From DASYAN01 sp034431765 (GTDB lineage Bacteria > Chloroflexota > Ktedonobacteria > Ktedonobacterales > Ktedonobacteraceae), in NCBI GenBank assembly GCA_034431765.1, contig DAOUDD010000107.1:1-33669 (forward strand): 33,669 nucleotides of DNA. Reading direction: 5' to 3'. How positions within the stretch are numbered: position 1 is the stretch's first letter; each line of letters begins with the position of its first letter. Under the pieces are notes generated by a model, which did no database searches, had not been told where the DNA came from, and was given only the letters and a program-made list of their open reading frames with translations. Shown here piece by piece: positions 31,410 through 33,669 of the stretch. Both the position numbers and the translations under genes were made by a program.

Positions 31410-31643
31410 GTGGGGTATTGGTTGCAGATTGATCATGACCGACATATCATCTTTGTGCACAGCGATACATCTCCACATCATCGTTGTAGCTGGCTAGGCA
31501 GAAGGGCTGCGCGCCCTCAACCACCCAACTGGAAGTATACTGAGCATCTCGAATCAACATCTCTCCTCGTCAACGGCAAGCTGTACCTGCTAACGGCTTG
31601 TGTACTCCCTCAGTGTATGAATGGAATACTCCCCTCTTCTTAA
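31410..31643 (+). CDS. Hypothetical protein of 77 residues
   Basis: GTG start with GAGGGGG eight bases upstream and an extended -10 promoter before it. The product (MGYWLQIDHDRHIIFVHSDT onward) is rich in His, Trp, Arg and Pro and has no transmembrane segment or known motif. No family is recognised. Promoter and ribosome site make it possible; composition is not decisive. Confidence 0.4.
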   Translation: MGYWLQIDHDRHIIFVHSDTSPHHRCSWLGRRAARPQPPNWKYTEHLESTSLLVNGKLYLLTACVLPQCMNGILPSS

Positions 31644-31813
31644 ATACAGACCGTCTTTTTTCTAACTTCCACATCTTATTCGCAGATAAACAAATACACT
31701 CAATCTCGATGTTAAACCTTACTTAATCACCTCAATACAAGAGAGCGAGTGTGCTCTGATAAGACCATAGGACGCTCTTCGAGAACAACTCGTTACGGAA
31801 GAAGGGGTGATTA

Positions 31814-31930
31814 ATGAAAACTATTGGCTTGCCAGCGGGTTGTGTTGGGAATCTTCACGCGAATAGTATCAAATTCACTACCACGTTACACGCTCTGGCT
31901 GCTGTTGATATGGCACTGACAACTCCATAA
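31814..31930 (+). CDS. Possible 38-residue peptide upstream of the MerR promoter
   Basis: ATG with AAGGGG six bases upstream, encoding MKTIGLPAGCVGNLHANSIK and 18 more residues ending in MALTTP. No known family. It stops 5 nt before the -35 box of the MerR promoter. The rest of the 31644-31992 gap has nothing else clear besides that promoter. Confidence 0.3.
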   Translation: MKTIGLPAGCVGNLHANSIKFTTTLHALAAVDMALTTP

Positions 31931-31935
31931 AGCCC

Positions 31936-31966
31936 TTGACCTTCTAGCGACAGGAAGGTGTATAGT
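31936..31966 (+). promoter_or_regulatory. MerR/CueR-type promoter-operator with 19-bp spacer
   Basis: TTGACC (31936-31941) and TATAGT (31961-31966) are 19 bp apart, the lengthened spacer that MerR-family activators correct by untwisting DNA. Inside it is the dyad ACCTTC-N9-GAAGGT (31939-31959, 21 bp), essentially the ACCTTCC-N7-GGAAGGT operator of CueR and related metal sensors, with one mismatch in the inner pair. The MerR gene begins 27 nt downstream, so it is predicted to be autoregulated. Confidence 0.85.
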
Positions 31967-31992
31967 CTTTGCAGAAGGAGATGTGACGCACT

Positions 31993-32511
31993 ATGAAAAC
32001 CTGGCAAAGACAATCAGGCAGCAAAAGGTACGACGAGGGTCAAGAAAAAGGCTTCACCATCAGTCAGGTCGCACGCTTGACAGGAATAAACGCAAAGACT
32101 ATTCGCTACTATGAGAGTAGCGGTGTCTTGCCACGTCCGGCGCGTTTCGCCAACTCCTACCGCCGCTACGATCTGGCTGATGTCAACCGCCTGCTTCTGC
32201 TCCAGCGCATTCGTATGCTTGGTGTACCGCTCGCTCAAGCAGCAGCATTGCTGAACGAAGCAACAGATGCTCTCTGCCTGGATGTTCAACGCGAGCTGCT
32301 GGGCCTGGTCGAGGCTCGTCAGATAGCAATTGAGCAGGAGATAGCAGAGCTGCAACGCCTGCGCGAGGAGCTTCTCAGCTATCAACACACGCTTGCCAAC
32401 TGCCATCCAGATGAGAACGAGACCTTTCGTAACTGCGCCAATGTGTCCTGTTTCGCCGTTTCAGAGATCTATGAGCAAAAAGGAGAGTGTTGCGATGATG
32501 TACATGTATAG
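31993..32511 (+). CDS. MerR-family metal-type regulator
   Basis: 172 residues. The winged helix-turn-helix is at about 20-88: FTISQVARLTGINAKTIRYY, ESSGVLPRPARFANSYRRYD, VNRLLLLQRIRMLGVPLAQA. A long dimerisation helix follows (about 98-134), then a cysteine-rich C-terminus with Cys137, Cys148 and Cys153, and Cys166-Cys167 at the end; Cys95 lies at the start of the dimer helix, a position where divalent-metal sensors have cysteine and CueR has serine. The metal is therefore uncertain. Its own promoter carries a CueR-type operator. Its 3' end overlaps the start of the cysteine-rich peptide gene by 17 nt. Confidence 0.9.
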   Translation: MKTWQRQSGSKRYDEGQEKGFTISQVARLTGINAKTIRYYESSGVLPRPARFANSYRRYDLADVNRLLLLQRIRMLGVPLAQAAALLNEATDALCLDVQRELLGLVEARQIAIEQEIAELQRLREELLSYQHTLANCHPDENETFRNCANVSCFAVSEIYEQKGECCDDVHV

Positions 32512-32578
32512 TCAGGAAGAGCCATGCCCCTGTGATTGCGATTGTGGATGCGGTTGTGGGTGCTGCGGCGGTCGTTAA
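32495..32578 (+). CDS. Metallothionein-like micropeptide, 27 residues with 8 cysteines
   Basis: ATG at 32495 (a second ATG at 32498) lies nine bases after AAAAAGGAG, all inside the MerR coding sequence. The peptide starts MMYMYSQEEP and then has eight cysteines in fourteen residues, mostly C-x-C spaced by Asp or Gly, ending CCGGR. There is no signal peptide. Overlap with the MerR stop implies translational coupling, and a strong terminator follows at once. Cysteine spacing and context suggest binding of a thiophilic metal such as Cu(I), Zn, Cd or Hg. No known bacterial metallothionein family (SmtA, MymT) is matched by length. Confidence 0.75.
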   Translation: MMYMYSQEEPCPCDCDCGCGCGCCGGR

Positions 32579-32585
32579 ATAGTCA

Positions 32586-32620
32586 AAAAGAGCACGAAGA
32601 GCTATCCTTCGTGCTCTTTT
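32586..32620. terminator. Strong bidirectional intrinsic terminator
   Basis: A perfect 14-bp stem, AAAAGAGCACGAAG (32586-32599) and CTTCGTGCTCTTTT (32607-32620), closes a seven-base loop. It ends in T4 on the plus strand and in T4 on the minus strand too, so it can stop the MerR-micropeptide transcript and the convergent cyclase transcript. Confidence 0.9.
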
Positions 32621-32630
32621 ATTAAGAAGG

Positions 32631-33311
32631 CTAGAATTCTTTGGAGTACTCCTTAACTATAGCTCTGCAAGGGGTGCCTTCCACCCCACACATCTTGAGC
32701 GGAAACGCCTCCAGAAAGACACGCGGCTTCGAGATTCGATGCAGATCGACAACACCTTCCAGAATCAGAATCTCTTGCTGGCACAGGTAGACGTTCACCT
32801 CATAGTTAGCCGTCACTCGTGACTCCAAACCAACCGAATCAATCGCAATCATACGCACCCCCTTCTCCTCAACCAGGTAGCGCGCCGCATTGAGCGAGAG
32901 ACCGGGTCTGCGCGCCGGATCGAGCTTACCCTCCCGAATCACCTCGTCCATATGCCCGCTACGCAACAGCACAATCTCATCTGCTATAGTGAGTGGCTCA
33001 AGCTGCCGACGCAGGTCCTCACGCGACGTATCCTCCCCGCGCTTCTCTATCTGCACAACTGTCGCCCAGCCCTCAAACGCCTCTAGAGGAAACGTCTCAA
33101 TCTTTCGTCCATATTCGAGAAAATAGTGCGGTCCCTGAATATGTGTTCCCGTCTGCGTCGATGCCTTGAAATCGTACACAAACTCAGGATTGCTGCCCGT
33201 AACCCAGTTTAATGGTCCGACTACCTCGAACGGCTGATCCCCTTCAAAAGTGAACGCATCCATCCCCATCGAGATATCAATGAGGCAGTACGGTTGATTT
33301 TGTATGTGCAA
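32631..33311 (-). CDS. Cyclase-family (kynurenine formamidase-like) protein with altered metal motif
   Basis: 226 residues of the cyclase/arylformamidase-like fold: DISMGMDAFTFEGDQPFEVV at the start, then STQTGTHIQGPHYFL, LLRSGHMDEV, GLSLNAARYLVEEKGVRMIA, IDSVGLE and NVYLCQQEILILEGVVDL. Family members use the motif HxGTHxDxPxH to bind metal and hydrolyse amides such as N-formylkynurenine. Here it reads Q53-T-G-T-H57-I-Q59-G-P-H62, so the first histidine and the aspartate are both glutamine. The enzyme may bind metal differently or have another substrate. No tryptophan-degradation gene is near. The gene is separated from the MerR unit by a shared terminator. Confidence 0.83.
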   Translation of the reverse strand: MHIQNQPYCLIDISMGMDAFTFEGDQPFEVVGPLNWVTGSNPEFVYDFKASTQTGTHIQGPHYFLEYGRKIETFPLEAFEGWATVVQIEKRGEDTSREDLRRQLEPLTIADEIVLLRSGHMDEVIREGKLDPARRPGLSLNAARYLVEEKGVRMIAIDSVGLESRVTANYEVNVYLCQQEILILEGVVDLHRISKPRVFLEAFPLKMCGVEGTPCRAIVKEYSKEF

Positions 33312-33484
33312 GATGCTTCTCCTTCTTCATGCTCAATACGACAACATAGTACTTGTAGCAAAGGCCCAGCCATCCAACATATAGGAGACTTGCAGGAGAG
33401 ACTATTCAGTACTACAGAGCTATGATACACTACACGAGCGAAGCTGTCTTTTTCTCTACTCTCTTGCCTTTGAAAGGGTGCGCG

Positions 33485-33669
33485 GTGAACGAGATTCAGG
33501 AATCTTTAGAGTGGCGCTCGGTCGTGAATGCAGTAGTGAAAGCCGATCTACGAGCGGCACTCCCAAATATAGACCAGACAGGAATTATCGCCTTTACAGA
33601 TGGGGCTTGCCTGAAAAATCCAGGCGGACCCGCCGGGTGGAGCGCTTTACTGTGGTCGATGAGCGATGC
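33485..33669 (+). CDS. rnhA: Ribonuclease HI, 5' part only (window edge)
   Basis: GTG at 33485 with AAAGGG six or seven bases upstream. After an unusual N-terminal extension of about 35 residues (MNEIQESLEWRSVVNAVVKA onward) the RNase H core begins: GIIAFTDGACLKNPGGPAGW, with the first catalytic aspartate in FTDGA. The rest lies beyond the window, so the other acidic residues cannot be checked. It removes RNA from RNA-DNA hybrids. Confidence 0.88.
   Translation, partial: MNEIQESLEWRSVVNAVVKADLRAALPNIDQTGIIAFTDGACLKNPGGPAGWSALLWSMSD

Noticed and set aside
1..33669. tRNA, rRNA, transposase or integrase genes
   Set aside because: None recognised by eye on either strand; a covariance-model scan would settle small RNA genes.

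Overview
The window looks like chromosomal DNA from a member of the Chloroflexota, most likely class Ktedonobacteria. This is inferred from gene content: a coproporphyrin-type heme cluster with HemQ, a Ser/Thr kinase with a long Gln/Pro-rich linker and a membrane tail, MmyB and MpaB family proteins, secreted-type proteins with peptidoglycan-binding repeats, and many XRE, MerR and GAF regulators. No rRNA or tRNA gene was recognised. Most genes are moderately GC-rich. The restriction endonuclease gene at 6889-7509 is clearly AT-richer (46 G/C in 120 bases at 7021-7140, against 38 in 60 at 5701-5760).

Layout. 1-5045 (minus strand): tetrapyrrole operon hemA-hemC-hemD-hemQ-hemL, with overlapping genes and a promoter in front of hemA; hemL runs off the left edge. 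5253-6763 (minus): a one-carbon/folate pair, FchA-like cyclodeaminase/cyclohydrolase and FolD, joined by a 4-nt overlap. 6889-8559: a PvuII-like restriction-modification pair in convergent orientation, followed by two CRISPR-repeat-like units. 8818-14652: accessory genes (CAP-domain protein, pentapeptide-repeat protein, DUF971 protein, small membrane protein, MpaB-like oxygenase, a four-helix membrane protein, threonine aldolase). 15143-19447: a peptidoglycan-binding exported protein, a broken MmyB-type regulator and a membrane Ser/Thr kinase. 19578-28731: endonuclease III, an orphan oligopeptide-binding lipoprotein, two SDR enzymes, a methyltransferase, a COG4280-type membrane protein with a small partner, an HTH/GAF regulator and a concanavalin-like protein. 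28744-30258: clpP with a DUF4177-like gene, divergent from a ClgR-like regulator. 30235-31058: an acetyltransferase and a GlsB-type membrane protein. 31936-32620: a MerR-family regulator and a 27-residue, eight-cysteine peptide. 32631 to the end: a cyclase-family protein and the start of RNase HI.

The most interesting points are these. (i) A CueR-type promoter/operator drives a MerR regulator whose 3' end contains the ribosome binding site and start of a metallothionein-like micropeptide. (ii) Three identical-architecture palindromes lie between the ClgR-like gene and clpP, placed so that the regulator could repress itself and activate clpP. (iii) FolD appears to lack its catalytic lysine and is translationally coupled to an FchA-like protein that could supply the missing cyclohydrolase step. 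(iv) A PvuII-type system has no visible controller gene, and its endonuclease frame has no usable start codon. (v) A pair of structured 68-bp repeats precedes the DUF971 gene.

All functional calls rest on reading the translated sequence and on family knowledge; no database search was run.
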